DNA of 64,000 bases from positions 5,318,468-5,382,467 of the forward strand of contig NW_004454217.1 of assembly GCF_000283155.1 (NCBI RefSeq). The letters run 5' to 3'. Source of the stretch: Ceratotherium simum simum. Its lineage: Eukaryota > Chordata > Mammalia > Perissodactyla > Rhinocerotidae. Below the pieces are notes generated by a model. It did not search any database. It was given only the letters and a program-made list of their open reading frames with translations, and had not been told where the DNA came from. Shown piece by piece: positions 11,780-23,977 of this stretch. How positions within the stretch are numbered: position 1 is the stretch's first letter; each line of letters opens with the position of its first letter. The translations under genes and the position numbers were made by a program.

Positions 11780-12110
11780 GTTCTGACAAGTCAGAGACGA
11801 TAGGGTGTAGCCTCTGGAATCCCAGAGACCTGAGTTCAAACCCAGCCTATGCCATGGGTTTCTGCTCTATCACTTGGGTTCTTGGCTATATAATGGAAAT
11901 TACAGTGTGTGCCTTACTGAGTTGCTATGAGAATTAAATGAGACAATGAATGTAAAACACCTAGCACAATGCCTCCCAGGTAGCGGTGCTGGTGGTTGCT
12001 GTTGTCATCTATAAAATACTGGGAAACAAACCACTTACCACAGAGGACATTCATGATGATCAAATGAGTCAATAGGTATGAGAATGCTTTGAAAAAGTGA
12101 TATAAAGATC
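11780..12110 (+). repeat. MIR SINE, sense, with downstream extension
   Basis: The MIR order is clear: 'cctctggaatcccagagacctgagttcaaa', 'ctctatcacttggg', 'tataatggaaat', 'ttgctatgagaattaaatgaga', 'taaaacacctagcacaatgcct'. Confidence 0.82.
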
Positions 12111-12119
12111 TTTATAACT

Positions 12120-13470
12120 CTGAGATAGTTTACAGCATTCCACTTACTTCAGAATAATCTCCTCCTCCTCTCAGTGGCTGGAGCACTTACTCTGTGTACT
12201 TACTTTCTGAGTGATAAAATGTATTTCTTGAGGCTTTTAATATTTGCCAAGAACTCAGAGAGCAGGTTTCATTCTTACCATAGTCAAAGGAATTTTGATT
12301 TCTGACTTACCCTGGAAACTCAGCTGCACCTGGAGGCAGTCAGTGAATCTAGAAAGAACCCTTTAATCTTGCTGTATTCTTCCTGGAGGTAGAATCTCTA
12401 TGGAGAATGCAAACACCCATTCAACATCTGAAAGTTTAACTCTAAGTGACTGTGGATACAGCTACCTTTTTCTTCAGCAGGATCAGATGACCACAATGCT
12501 AAGAGGAGAAAAGGGTCCATTGATGGTCATTCTCCACAGGGAGACCTCTACTGAGATTATATTATAGGCCGCCTGTGTTGACCGCTCTCCTCATGGGAAG
12601 ATCCTGTATTTCATTGCAATCTTAACTGACCAGCATTTACTTCTAATTATCTAATTATATTTTTCCCTTTTTATTTAATTTCTTTCCCTTATATTCCTTT
12701 TTTTTTTTTTTTTTTGGCTGTCTTGGTTTGTATCACTCTCCATATCCCATAACCCTAGATTATTGTTTAGTTAGGAGCTAGTTTAGTTTTTCCTTGGTAG
12801 GTTGTTAGTTCTGAGGGATGTATCAGTATTGTGTGCAGAAGAGGGAAGACTTTGCTATGTCAATAAGTTCTGTGGTCTCCAAGAGAGAAATAGAGTTTTT
12901 GATGTTTGCAAACAAGTTTAATTATGGAATTTTTTCCTCTAAAAATATCTCCGGGGTTTAATATTCTGCAGAACATACTTTGGGAAAGGCTAATCCAAAA
13001 TCTGGTCTATCCAACCCCAGCCACCAGAAAGAATCCTTTGTCTGAACTGCAGCCCAGACCTCCTGACTCCCAACTCAGTCCTCAATAACAGCTAGAGATG
13101 GACCTTGGCTGGGTTTTCATTGCTTTGTGCCTGAGAAGCAGCTGTTTAAGAATGCGATATGTCCTCATGGAGGAGACAGTTCTGACATATAGACTATAGC
13201 CATGAGGAACGAGGTGTTACTTATTCTGAGGTAAAGAAAGGAAAGATAAAGCAAAGGACTATAAAACTACTAAAACTACTCCTGACCTGCTCATTTACTG
13301 AATATTGATGGTTTAATTCTCCTCACCATGTAGATTTCACCTTCCTGATTGCTCATATCTAATCAGTTTTACAAACTCCCTTCATACTGAGACTAGCAGT
13401 ACCTCTCTTTTTTTTTCATTGGCATCATCTTTGTTTGCACCCTGAATATCTAAAGGCTGGATTATATATT
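12120..13470. other. intron 1, unique or unassigned sequence
   Basis: No exon is seen. A T18 run lies near 12698-12715. Other repeats are not recognised. Confidence 0.5.
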
Positions 13471-13479
13471 TACTTCCTA

Positions 13480-14020
13480 ATTCATCTCCTTCCTGTCAAT
13501 CTCTTTCTTCTCCAAGCCAGCCTGCACACTGCCATTCCATTTTTCTTGATAAAACATCGCTGCCACCATGTTATGATTCCCCAGTTCAAAATCATCCAAT
13601 GGCTCACCATTCTGACTTGACTTCTCACCATTCTCCAACAGGAGCCATCTATTCCACAAGGCTGATACAGACTTGCTCTCAAACTCAGTTTCTATCTCCT
13701 GATGTCTTTACGTTATGACTCTTGCTTATACTATCCTCAGTTTCTTCTTTGCCTCTTGAAATCCAACCTACTTATCACAATCTTGCTCAAAGGTTGCCTC
13801 TTTCATGAAGTCTTCCCTGACCACTCCATATTTATTTAATCTGAACCCTCGTGCATTTCATTTCGTACTTAATCTTGCTTTGCACTTAATTTTTCATGTG
13901 TGCCTTATTTCCCTAACTGCAGTGAAAATTTCCTTTGTACTCCTTATTGCGCCTAGTTCAATGCAAGGTATGTTCTGGGTCCTCAATTACATGTAGAACA
14001 AATGATACAATAAATAAGGG
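13480..14020 (+). repeat. L2 LINE fragment, sense (3' half)
   Basis: Word order fits the 3' half of L2: 'ccagttcaaaatcatccaatggctc', 'tgctcaaaggttgcctctttcatgaagtcttccctgaccactcc', then a stretch ending near 'aatgcaaggtatgttctgggtcctcaatta'. It is old and frameless. Confidence 0.72.
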
Positions 14021-16420
14021 AGAATTGCATCTGTTTATTTGCTCTGCTCCTCAGTATTGAAGAAAAGATTCTTATAAAAAATGATTATTGCTTTCCATGT
14101 GGTGAATTACTATAGGATTTGATAGTTTCCTTGTTTTCCTTGCCTTTTTATGTATTTGTTTTAAGAAAATGCCTGTGTCATTTGAGAATCCATTAATTTG
14201 TTCAGAAAGAGAGATACATAGACTTGAAACAAGGTCTCCTAAGTTAAAAGTTGAATATTCTATACTCTAAGAACGTCACTCAATTCTCTTGACTTAAGTA
14301 ATAATACCTGACTCTCTATCCCTAAAAAGAATATTGAAAGGATGAATGAAATTGCCTAAACAAAATCACTTTAGACCAGGCAGAAATTTTCAAAGGTATA
14401 AAATTTTTGCCAGTTAAGGTCAGATTCCAAACCCTGAATGTTAGGTTTCCTGTGTTGCGCAGATGTGCTTTAATTATTATATTCTGTCTGGATATCAAAA
14501 CCAAACACCCCACTGTGCAGATTGCCCTGGGTGCCCACATCTAGACACTCCTACTGCCTTGTTTAGATATTTCTTTGAAAGAAACAAACAGCACAGTTTT
14601 CATGCTAATGTATATATAATCCTTTCTATTGAAACAAAAACCTTCCCCTCCTTTAGTAAGAAATGATATGTCTATGTCCAACATTTAGAATGTAATTGGG
14701 CTAGGGCTAAAGGAGGTTTATATTCCCTGCAGAGGAATCAGAAAAATGACTAAAGGAATAGCTATAGAATGTAGTACCTTGAAAGGGAAAAAATCCTTTA
14801 AAGTAGAAGATGAACTCTACCCTGAGAATTGGTTAAGAGCTATAATTTACAGGGTCATTATCAGCAATTGAAAAGTAGGGGTTTGATGGCACAGAACCAC
14901 TTTTGCTTGGTGATGATAAAATTTGCTTGTTTACCTAAAGGTGTGTGCTGTCCTTCCTCACCCAAGTCTTCTATCAAAGAAGTCTAAGCTTCAGAAGCAG
15001 ACATCTTGGCAGCAAATGAGAAATTCATTTAACTTTTGATTATCCTTCTCCAAAGCCACTAATTGGGTTATCTAGTCACTGTGGTTGATTGGACTATGCT
15101 TTTTTTTTTAAGCTGTTAGATTTAGACTCTCCAATTTAGCTTTATTTAGACTAGACTCTAGCTTATATATCCCACAAGGTCACCTAGGAAAAAGAGTAAT
15201 TATTTATAATTGCTTTGGATCTGATTATAATGAGATTTGAATGTTTGTTCTTAATCTAACCTCTTTCCGAAGTATCTCAGAGCATGTTTTGTGTCCCTGA
15301 CCTGAACATGCCATTATCTTGTTCTTTCATATGGAATATGCCAACTGATCCAAAAATCTTCAAAGAATGTGCAAGAAATCTTTGAATAAAGGAGCTAAAC
15401 CCTTTTCATAGACTGAACTCAATTATATTTTTAGTCTTAGGTGTAGCTTAAGTCCACTCTCATTCATCCCTTCCCCCAGACCTTTTTCAGCAAGAGCCAA
15501 CACAGTCATCACAGAATCCTGTGTCAGAAATAGTGGAAAATGTATACCATGAGCCATTTTTTGTGTCTCTCTAATGCCAAGCTTGCTAAAAACCTTTAAG
15601 AAATAGGGACTCAAAAAGTTCAGCTAAGTTTCAATGAAACAGAGAGATCAACTAATTGAGGCTATCAGAGAGAAAATTTGTCAGCAGATTGGTGAAAGTT
15701 TGAAGTAAAATGGTGATGAGGTTTCTTTCAATTCTAAAATGCTTTGACTTTACAAACGTCTTCAGGCACCAAGCTTTCCCCAAATCAATAGGCTTTTTCT
15801 AGGCCTCTGAGTCCAGCAGGCGTATAATTCCTAAACGGCTCTGATTTCAGTTGTGGGATTTGGGGTTGGGGGTAAAGGGGGTTGAGGAGGGTTCCCTCAG
15901 GCTCAGTAGACAGTTCTTCTGTTATTTTGAAATGAAGTATCAGAAACCTCCACACAAACACCTCTTTCTTTCTCTTGTTATTTTCAGTTTGGAAGGGGTT
16001 TTAAAGAAAGAATTTGTGAGGGATTCCAGCTCCAACAATGACTTTGTAACTAAATAAATAAAGGTTGATGGGAGGTCACAAAACATTTCATCCAGAATCC
16101 TCTTGGAATAGGAGAGGTATGAGAAAGAAAGACCTCTTATATGGAAAGGCCAGAACCTTGAGCACTAGATTTTCAGGAGTGGCCCCAATTTAAAATATTC
16201 TGTCCCGTCTAAGAAAGTCTGCTAAATTTTGGTTCAGAAGATAAGATCACATCCCTAGAAGACTGGATTGCCGCTGCTTGTGCTCTCCTCATCATCTCAT
16301 GGAAACAGCTTCTGAATTGGTCTCTGTGTCTTCAGTCTTCTCCCCTCCCAGCTCCCTGCTCTGAGCTCTTGCTCTGGTTGAATTCCTATGTGGGCTCCAA
16401 TGCCTAGATTCAGGACAAAA
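14020..16420. other. intron 1, nothing recognised
   Basis: AT-rich unique sequence without a supported gene or a clear repeat. Open frames are short. No motif stands out. Confidence 0.5.
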
Positions 16421-16429
16421 GCCCAATGT

Positions 16430-16800
16430 CCTAAGTTTAACATTAAGATCTTCTCTATTTTGGCCTCAAATTAACTCTCCTGTCCTCTCTCTCATCTTCC
16501 ATCCTCTCAACTCTTTGCTCTGCACACTATTTTCTATTCCCCAGCTCCCAAATCTTATATTCCCCTATCCAAATACTATTATATTCTCCAAGCTGAAATA
16601 TGTTCTACTCCAATATCATTCAGCTTTTGAGACCAAAGATTCTCGTTTTTCACGAAGTTTTCTTTCAACAGCAAATATTTATGGATTGTATTTGTGCAAG
16701 GCGCTATACTGGGCACTCGGGAGAAAAGAATCAATAGGAGAAGCATGGTGCCTGCTCTCACGGAGCTGCTGAAAGAGAAGAGTGTCAACAAGTAATAACA
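16430..16800 (+). repeat. L2-like fragment and possible antisense L2 3' end
   Basis: 16430-16640 is pyrimidine-rich with L2-like phrases ('ctattttggcctcaaattaactctcctgtcctctc'). 16670-16760 has 'aaatatttatggattgtatttgtgcaaggcgctatactggg', resembling the antisense L2 tail. Boundaries are uncertain. Confidence 0.5.
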
Positions 16801-18710
16801 ATAATGGTTTTCCTCCCTTTTACCCACAGCAATCAAAACCCTCCCTCAGAACCCAGAATAGTGATTGTCAAAACCACTCATTTGACAGTTAATTACAAAT
16901 TGCTTTGTGCAATCTGAAATCATAGATTGTGAGACCTGGAAGAAACAGATGCCTGTTGAAAGCCAATGGGAAGATACTGGCCTGCCGATGCCAGAAGAAA
17001 GTTGATGAGAAGATGAGTGTCTGACCGTCTCATCTAGATTTGCCCTTTTGACCACCTTAGGGTTGATTTCAGGAGCTGTGCAGGGCTACTTCCAGAATAC
17101 TCCATTCTTTAAAAGATCAGAAAATCTTGCTTTATCTTACAAGGAGAACACAAACTTCAAATGAAATAGAATGACAAATGAACATCGGCAAATTTATGAC
17201 AGGGTTTAACTGGGAGATGTTGAAATATTTAAGTTTGACTAGAAGTTTTCAAATTGTGAAAATTCAAGGGACCGGATCCTTTGAGTTGGGATAGAGGAGA
17301 ATGCCACAGGATGTGGAAAACAGCATCAAAGGGGGCCATTTAGGCTGTGCTGTTTCTCTGTCAACCTCATAATTTTTCCTACAGCTGCTTGTGTTCATGA
17401 ATACTATTATGTGGATATGAGAGAGGGAGTAGATAAAGGAGTTTACATGTCAATGGGCTGTGTATGCCAGCTTCCCCCCAGAGCAGCTGAGTGTTGTCTC
17501 TGAAATCTGGTAGTCACACAGTTAGACTTAACAAAGCCCAGATACCTCTTCTGAAAAATGATATACCTTAAAAATGTCTACTTTGGTATAAGGGGGACAC
17601 TAATAAGGAATTATTGAATGCTCTTGAACTTATAAGCAATTTCCCTTTCTTCTAAATTTCAAACTACTTTGTATGGCTATGTTTAGAATAGAATAATAGA
17701 TGGAGTGCAAAAGAATGACCACTCTCCATCATCAGATCACAGGCTGAGCAAGTATCAACAGTCAGCCCCAAACCCTTGCCACTGCCATGTACCCACCAAG
17801 GCTAGTATCTGATCAGAGTAGGAAAGGAAGAAACCATCATTTAATTGGTGTTATTTGTGGGCAAGCAGTGAAGAATTTCTGTAAGTAAATATATTGGGGG
17901 CGGGGCATGCAGGAAGCAGCAGCAAATGTGACAAGAAATACTCTTTTAATTTAGAAAATTTTAGAAAAGGCAATGAAAGCAAACATGAGAATTATGATGA
18001 ACAGCAAAAAGGTCATCTAGAATCCTGCACACAGTAGCAAAATTGCTTATCAGGCCCCAGATTGTGAAAATCTGCTGAACTCCTTTAAGAAGAACATACA
18101 GTCTTGGAATGGCATCTGATTCCCCCAAACAAATACTAGAGACAAGAAGAAAGAGAACAAACAGTTATGGTAGCCAGATAGGAAAATTACAAAGTAGCTC
18201 TGGGAGCAGAGGCCTCGGGTAAGATTCGAGAAGAAGAAGAGCAAAAACAAAAGCAACAGAAGCTATAAATAAAAGAAATGGCTGGGCCATTGAGTCAGGG
18301 AATTGCTGCTTCTGCCTCTTGGGCTGGTCAAATTCCCCAGAAGATTCTCCCAAGCTCCTACATGGAAGGTGAAGCCCTAACTGCCAGCATTCTGGTGGCT
18401 GGGGAAAGGAGCTGGGGGTCTCAGTATCCAGCAGGCATAGGTTGTCCCTGGCATCCCCCAGTCCAGAAATTCTGTTCCACTCTCTTTTTGGTGTTTTGCT
18501 CAGGTGGGGAGGAGAACTTGCCTGACTGCTGCAAGTGGGAAGTATGGCTACCTCTTAAACTTTCCACCAATTCTCCTTATTTTGGCCACCTCATCCCATT
18601 TCCACCCCACTCCCTCTTCCAGGGACACCAGTGCCTCCAATTCCTGAGTGTTTCAGGGATTGTGCAGTGCAAATCACATTGGCTTGGGATTTCATTTTCT
18701 AGACTCCGCC
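16800..18710. other. intron 1, unassigned
   Basis: No exon is supported. The 151-codon open frame starting at 18278 has no similarity I recognise and runs into a transposon fragment at 18715. Confidence 0.5.
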
Positions 18711-18714
18711 AAGT

Positions 18715-18850
18715 CAGCACTTCTCAAACTTAAATGTGCATGCAAAGCAGAGGAATATATTGGGAAAAGGCGGATTCTGATTCAGTAAGTCTGGGGTGGG
18801 GCCTGAGATTCTATATTTTGAACCAGCTCCAGGAGTTGCCAGTAGAACTA
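18715..18850 (+). repeat. MER5A-type hAT-Charlie fragment
   Basis: 'cagcacttctcaaacttaaatgtgcatgc' followed by 'ctgattcagtaagtctggggtggggcctgagattct' matches the order of MER5A. The right terminal repeat is missing. Confidence 0.8.
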
Positions 18851-18939
18851 GTTCCAGAAGCACATTCATCGATGTTCTTTACAATCCTGAAATTTCATTG
18901 TTCTTATTCCTCTGTTCTTGTGACTTTATGCCTTTAAAA

Positions 18940-19968
18940 AAACAACTCCCCTTACTGTCTTCTCAGTGGGGTTTCAAGAGGAAACAAATAGTTATTTCTT
19001 TACTATGCCATCTCTGCCCAGGAATCCCGATTCATTATTTAACCCACTCAATCTGGCTCTCATCCCATTGTTCCACTGAAAATTTTCTTGTCACATGTAC
19101 CAAGAAACTTCTCTTTACTTTGAGTATGTTTTATGTTGTGGTTATATTATTTTTCAAATAATATACAAAAGTTTGAATATAAGAGGAATGCTCACAATTT
19201 AGCTGCCAGATTCAATGGTCACATCCCTATCCACATGTTAAATGCCTCTCAGGAACACTCCACACAGTTGACCATTCTCCTGCTTGAAACACTTTTCTCT
19301 TTTGACTTCCAGGTTCTGTGACACCACACTAGTTTTCCTCTTACATCTCATGCCAGACCTTGGTCTTCTTTGCTAAGTTCTCTATTGCTACCCAGTCTCT
19401 GAATGTTGGAGTTCCCCAAGCTTCATTCAGACCCTCTTCTCTCATGCATCTCTACTCTCTATGGTGATCTCTTCCAGTTCCATGGCTTTAAATACTATCT
19501 ACATTCAAAATGTATGTGCCGTGCCTGACCTCTCCATTAAGTCCCAGACAAGTAATATCCAACTGAAAGCTTGACTTTTCCACTTGGATCCCTTACTGGC
19601 ATCTCAAAACCAACAAGTAGAAAATAATACACTTAATCACCCTCCCCTAAGCCCCTCAGGATCTCCTCTCCCAGTCTTTATCATATATATAAATGCACAT
19701 ATCACCAACCCTCCACCCCAAAATCCAATCCAACACCAAGTTCTGGATATATGTCCCAAAAAATATAGAACAAATGTCTTCACTTCTCCTTATCTTCCCT
19801 ACTATCACCCTAGCTCAAACCACCATCATCTCTCATCATCTCGCAGATGGAATCAGTGGGGGCTATTGCAGTTGACCCACTGATTCCATCTGCTGGTTCC
19901 ACTCGAACCTACAATCCAGCCCCCACGCAGGAGCTAGAGAAATCTTTTAAAATATTATGGCATACGAT
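18940..19968 (+). repeat. L2 LINE, sense, containing a perfect hairpin
   Basis: Pyrimidine-rich L2-like text with 'gttccccaagcttcattcagaccctcttctctc', 'cttttccacttggatcccttactggcatctcaaaacc' and related blocks. 19843-19893 is a perfect stem-loop described separately. No reading frame is intact. Confidence 0.65.
19843..19893. repeat. perfect 18-bp inverted repeat with 15-base loop in L2
   Basis: Left arm 19843-19860 (GCAGATGGAATCAGTGGG) and right arm 19876-19893 are exact reverse complements. The loop is 19861-19875. The loop contains the reverse complement of the L2 phrase 'actgcaatagcc', so arm plus loop reads as an inverted copy of the adjoining L2 sequence. Confidence 0.95.
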
Positions 19969-19969
19969 A

Positions 19970-20101
19970 ACTTAGAATAAATTTATTCAACTTATGTTTC
20001 ATGACTACCTACTATGGCAGGCACTGTTCTAGGTGCTGGCGATCCAACAGTGAGCAAAACAGTCAAAATCCCTTCCCTTGTGGAGCTTATATGCTCTGCC
20101 A
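19970..20101 (-). repeat. antisense L2 3' fragment nested in sense L2
   Basis: 'actacctactatggcaggcactgttctaggtgctggcgatccaacagtgagcaaaacag' is the reverse-complement L2 tail. It lies between sense L2 pieces. Confidence 0.7.
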
Positions 20102-20578
20102 TGGCTACAACGCACCCCATGATCTGACCTCTGGCTGCCTTTCCACAGCTGTAGTGCCCATCATGCATTGCTTACCCATCACACTACGCTTTAGCCACCC
20201 TGGACCCCTTCCCACTCTTCAAATACACCAAGCTCTCTCCTACCTTAGGTCTTTTCACTTGCATTTCTTTTTGTCTAGAATGTTTCTCTCTTTTTCACAC
20301 AGTCTCTCATCTTTCCAGTCTCTACCCAAATCCACCTCCTCAGAGAGGTCTTCCTTAACCATTCTGCTATGGTAGCATCCCCATTGCTCTAGCATATGAT
20401 GCTTTTCTTCCATAAACTTACTGCAATTTGAATGTTTTTGTATGTTTTCCTATTTATCTCCCTCCACTAGAAACTAGAACTAAAGTTTTATGATGGCAAA
20501 GACTCTAGCATGTAGAATAGTTCCTGGTAAAGAGTAAATGCTCAATACACACATGAACTGAATGAATGAATGAAAGAC
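20102..20578 (+). repeat. L2 LINE 3' end, sense
   Basis: Blocks 'taggtcttttcacttgcatttct', 'cacctcctcagagaggtcttcc' and 'cctggtaaagagtaaatgctcaatacac', then 'gaatgaatgaatgaa', follow the L2 3' end in order. Confidence 0.8.
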
Positions 20579-22560
20579 CCCCTTCGAGCAAATAACCACT
20601 AGAAGAAAAGATTGAATGTAACAAACATCTATTAAGTCCTACTATATCACCACGCTTTATGCTTCTTATAGTATCTGGCCTGACAGTCTTGCACTATAGC
20701 TATTTTGGGAAATAAGGAAAATGGAATCAAAGAAAGAACTAGCCCAAAGTCACTCAGCTTCTGAGTGTCAGAATTGAAATTGAGATTCCTGATATACCTG
20801 GTTAAAGAATGCCCAGACTTTGTCCTAATCATGAAAAAAGAGAAAAAAGACTTCCCTGTCCTCTGAACTCCTAAAGCAGAACAATCTAAATTCTTCATCT
20901 GAGCTTAAATATGTACAATGCTGGAGTCATCCATAATACAAAAATTACATGGTATCCTGTCTCTCAAATACAGTAAGCTCTCTGAGGGCTAGCACTGCAC
21001 CCCTCTCCTACACCCAGCAGGGTTGGCTACTCAATAACGACAATAAGGAGGACAGAGAGAGAAAGACAGAAAACGAATGAGTGGGGCCATGAATAAATAT
21101 GAGGACTGAAAAGTAAATGTCAATGGCCATTTCCAGTGATAAATTGCAAAATAACCAGAAGTTGTCTAACAATGCTAAAGAGCTGTTTGAGGAATATGTG
21201 TGCCTACGGAGGAGGCAGTTGGAAGGGCTGGTTCCAATTCTCTGTTGCTCTTTACACATTTCCTATGAAAATGGTTCCCTAGTAATAATGAACTCTCAGC
21301 AGGTTGAGTAGCTGATCTTCTGCAGGTGTAGAGGCATAGGAGAAGTGCGTGCCATGTAAACACGGAGTGCTTGATGGAGGCTTAGGAATCTCTGTAGATA
21401 CTCCCTAAATGGTCCTCATACAATTAGATGAACAGTGATGATGATGTTTCAAAAGCTCCACAGAGTTAAGAAAAAAATCCTTATTGATCTAATATGACCT
21501 CACAGCCTCTTTTCTAAAATTTCTTTCTAGATTTGGGGAATTGTATCACTGTATTCTCATTTTGGATATGATTTAAAGTCTGGACCAAGGCTGCTGTAAC
21601 TAGTCTGCAGCTCCCTATGTGATATTATTTGACTGAGAGGCACCAAGCTGGCTCAGTTGCTCCCAAATATCTTCCCCATTATTTGTTACAATATCACCAT
21701 TAATAAATTAATTCTTGGAGCTTTAAAGATTTCCCTAATTTCTAAGACTCTGTGGTTGAAATACAAAATCCTTTTGGAGGATAAATATTTTATGCTTTTG
21801 AAGGCTGCCCCGTTACTCTACCATTTTGCAAAGTGTATTCCTCAGAACCCTAGTTTCATTAGACACTCCAGAAAAAGTATATTTTTAAAAGATCTTCCAT
21901 GATCAAATAGGTTTAGAAAATGCTGCGTGCTATGGTTCCATTCTGGAGATTCACAATGCACATAACATATTAAAGGCTGTCAGAGGTATTCCCCTTTTAT
22001 ATAACTCACAAGTGTTCCAAAGAACACACTAGGAAACTCTGATTTAGTGACATGTAGTTTACCAAGAATATGCTTTGGCAAAGTGGTCTCCATATATAGC
22101 CAAAGGAACTGAAGAGTTGAGAAAGGTATTATGTACAACCCCAAATATGTAGTAGATATATATTTTTAAATTCGATGTGGGCCAAGTCTTCACTCATGCA
22201 AATCTGTCTTGTTCTTCAAATCAAAGAATTTTTTGCCAGACAAACTTGAGAGAGCATACATTTCCTTCCTCCTCTTACTTGTTTTAGGAATAAGAAATGA
22301 GACCTCATAAAAAGATTTGTCTAAGGTCATTTGAGTAATGAAAAATACTATCTATCCTCTATTTCCAAAGTCAAAATTTTAAATCCTCAATTTCCAAGCT
22401 TCTGCAGCATGTTTGGTGATGAAAGGTACCTCTCTACTCCCAAAGCACAGACGACCCCTCTCCCCGCCCCACCACCTCCACCTCTTATCGCCTCACACCC
22501 AACGAAACACCTTCCAGATATTATGAGCATTAGAATTCCATCACTATTTTATTTTTACCT
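20579..22560. other. intron 1, mostly unassigned
   Basis: No exon is seen. 20950-21045 looks like a short sense L2 tail ('cagtaagctctctgagggctagcactgcacc'). Other sequence is not recognised. Confidence 0.5.
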
Positions 22561-22652
22561 TTGCCTGCTTTTCAAAAACAGCTTTATTGACATATAACAC
22601 ATACCATACAATTCAGTCATTTAAAGTTTACATTTAAATGCTTTTTCGCATA

Positions 22653-22862
22653 CAGTCATGCGTTACTTAACAACAGAGATACACTCTGCAAAATGCGTCG
22701 TGAGGCAATATTGTCGTTGTGCAAACATCATAGAGTGTACTTACACATACATAGATGGTATAGCCTACTACACACCTAGGCTATATGGTACTAATCTTAT
22801 GGCACCACCGTCGTACTTGAGGTCTGTTGTTGACCAAAATGTCATTGTGCAGCACATGACTG
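22653..22862 (+). mobile_element. Tigger/MER2-type MITE, 210 bp, TA target duplication
   Basis: Starts 'cagtcatgcgttac' and ends 'gcacatgactg', flanked by TA at 22651-22652 and 22863-22864. The interior 'gtgtacttacacatacatagatggtatagcc' corresponds to the opposite strand of the copy at 5812-6026. It has the same internal deletion and no transposase. Confidence 0.88.
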
Positions 22863-23739
22863 TATTCACAATATGTACAATCACCATAGTTGATTTTAAA
22901 ACATTTTTATCACCTCAAAGGAAAAATCGTACCCTTTAGCTATCACTCCCCTACCTACCTATCCTCCACTCAGACCTAAGCAACCACTAATCTACTTTCT
23001 GTCTCTATAGATTTCTCCATTCTGGACTTTCATATGAACGGAATTATGGGTACATAATATGGGGTCTTTGTGACTACCTTCTTTCACTTAGCATAATATT
23101 TTCAAGGTTCATCCAAGTTGTAACAGGTATCAATACTCTATTCTTTCTATGGCTAAAAAATATTCCTTAGTGTAGATATACCACATTTTGTATATCCATT
23201 CATCTGTTGATGGACATTTGGATTATTCACCTTTTGGCTATTATGAATAACTCTGCTTTGAACATTTGTATACACATTTTTGAGTGGATGTATATTTTCA
23301 TTTCTCTTTGTATATCCATGGGAGTGGAATAGTTAGCTGAGTTGTATGGTAACTTTATGTTTAATGCTTTGGAAAATCTCCAAACTGTTTCCCCAAAGTG
23401 GCTGAACCATTTTACATTCCCATGAACAGTGTGTGAGGTTAGCTATTTCTCCACATCTTCTTCAACACTTGTTGTTATCTGCCTTTTGGTTCTAGCCATC
23501 CTAGTGAGTATTGTGGTATCTCAGTGTGATTTTGATTTGCATTTCCCTGGTAATCAATGATATTCCTCATCTTTTCATATGCTTTTTGGCCATTTGCATG
23601 TCAATTTTTAATCTTTTCAGAGATCCAGCTTTTAATTTCATTTGTTTTCTCTACTTGTTTCTATTCTCTATTTTATTAATTTCTGCTGTCATCTTTATTA
23701 TTTCCTTCCCTGTGCTCACTTTAGGTTTAGTTTGCTATT

Positions 23740-23743
<4 letters not shown>

Positions 23744-23783
<40 letters not shown>
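23744..23783 (+). repeat. (TG)n microsatellite at the antisense ERE tail
   Basis: About 20 uninterrupted TG units. They arise from the A/CA-rich tail of the antisense ERE next to them. Likely length-polymorphic. Confidence 0.95.
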
Positions 23784-23786
<3 letters not shown>

Positions 23787-23977
23787 AAGACTGGCTCTGA
23801 GCTAACACCCATTGCCAATCCTTCTCTTTTTGCTGAGGGAGATTAGCCCTGAGTTAACATCTGTGCCTATCTTCCTTTACTTTATATGTGGGTCGCCGTC
23901 ACAGCATGGCTTGCGAACCCCGGGCCACCGAAGCGGAGCACACGAACTTAACCACTACACCACTGGGCTGGCCCCAG
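23745..23977 (-). mobile_element. ERE-type SINE, antisense, inside L1
   Basis: Reads 'gaggaagactggctctgagctaacacc', 'ggagattagccctgagttaacatctgtgcc' and ends 'cactgggctggcccc', the reverse complement of the ERE head. A 16-base target duplication with one mismatch flanks it: 23729-23744 and 23978-23993 ('agtttgctattctttt' versus 'agtttgccattctttt'). Confidence 0.93.

Noticed and set aside
18278..18733. 151-codon open frame on the + strand
   Set aside because: No recognised domain, low-complexity composition, and its end overlaps a MER5A-type fragment.
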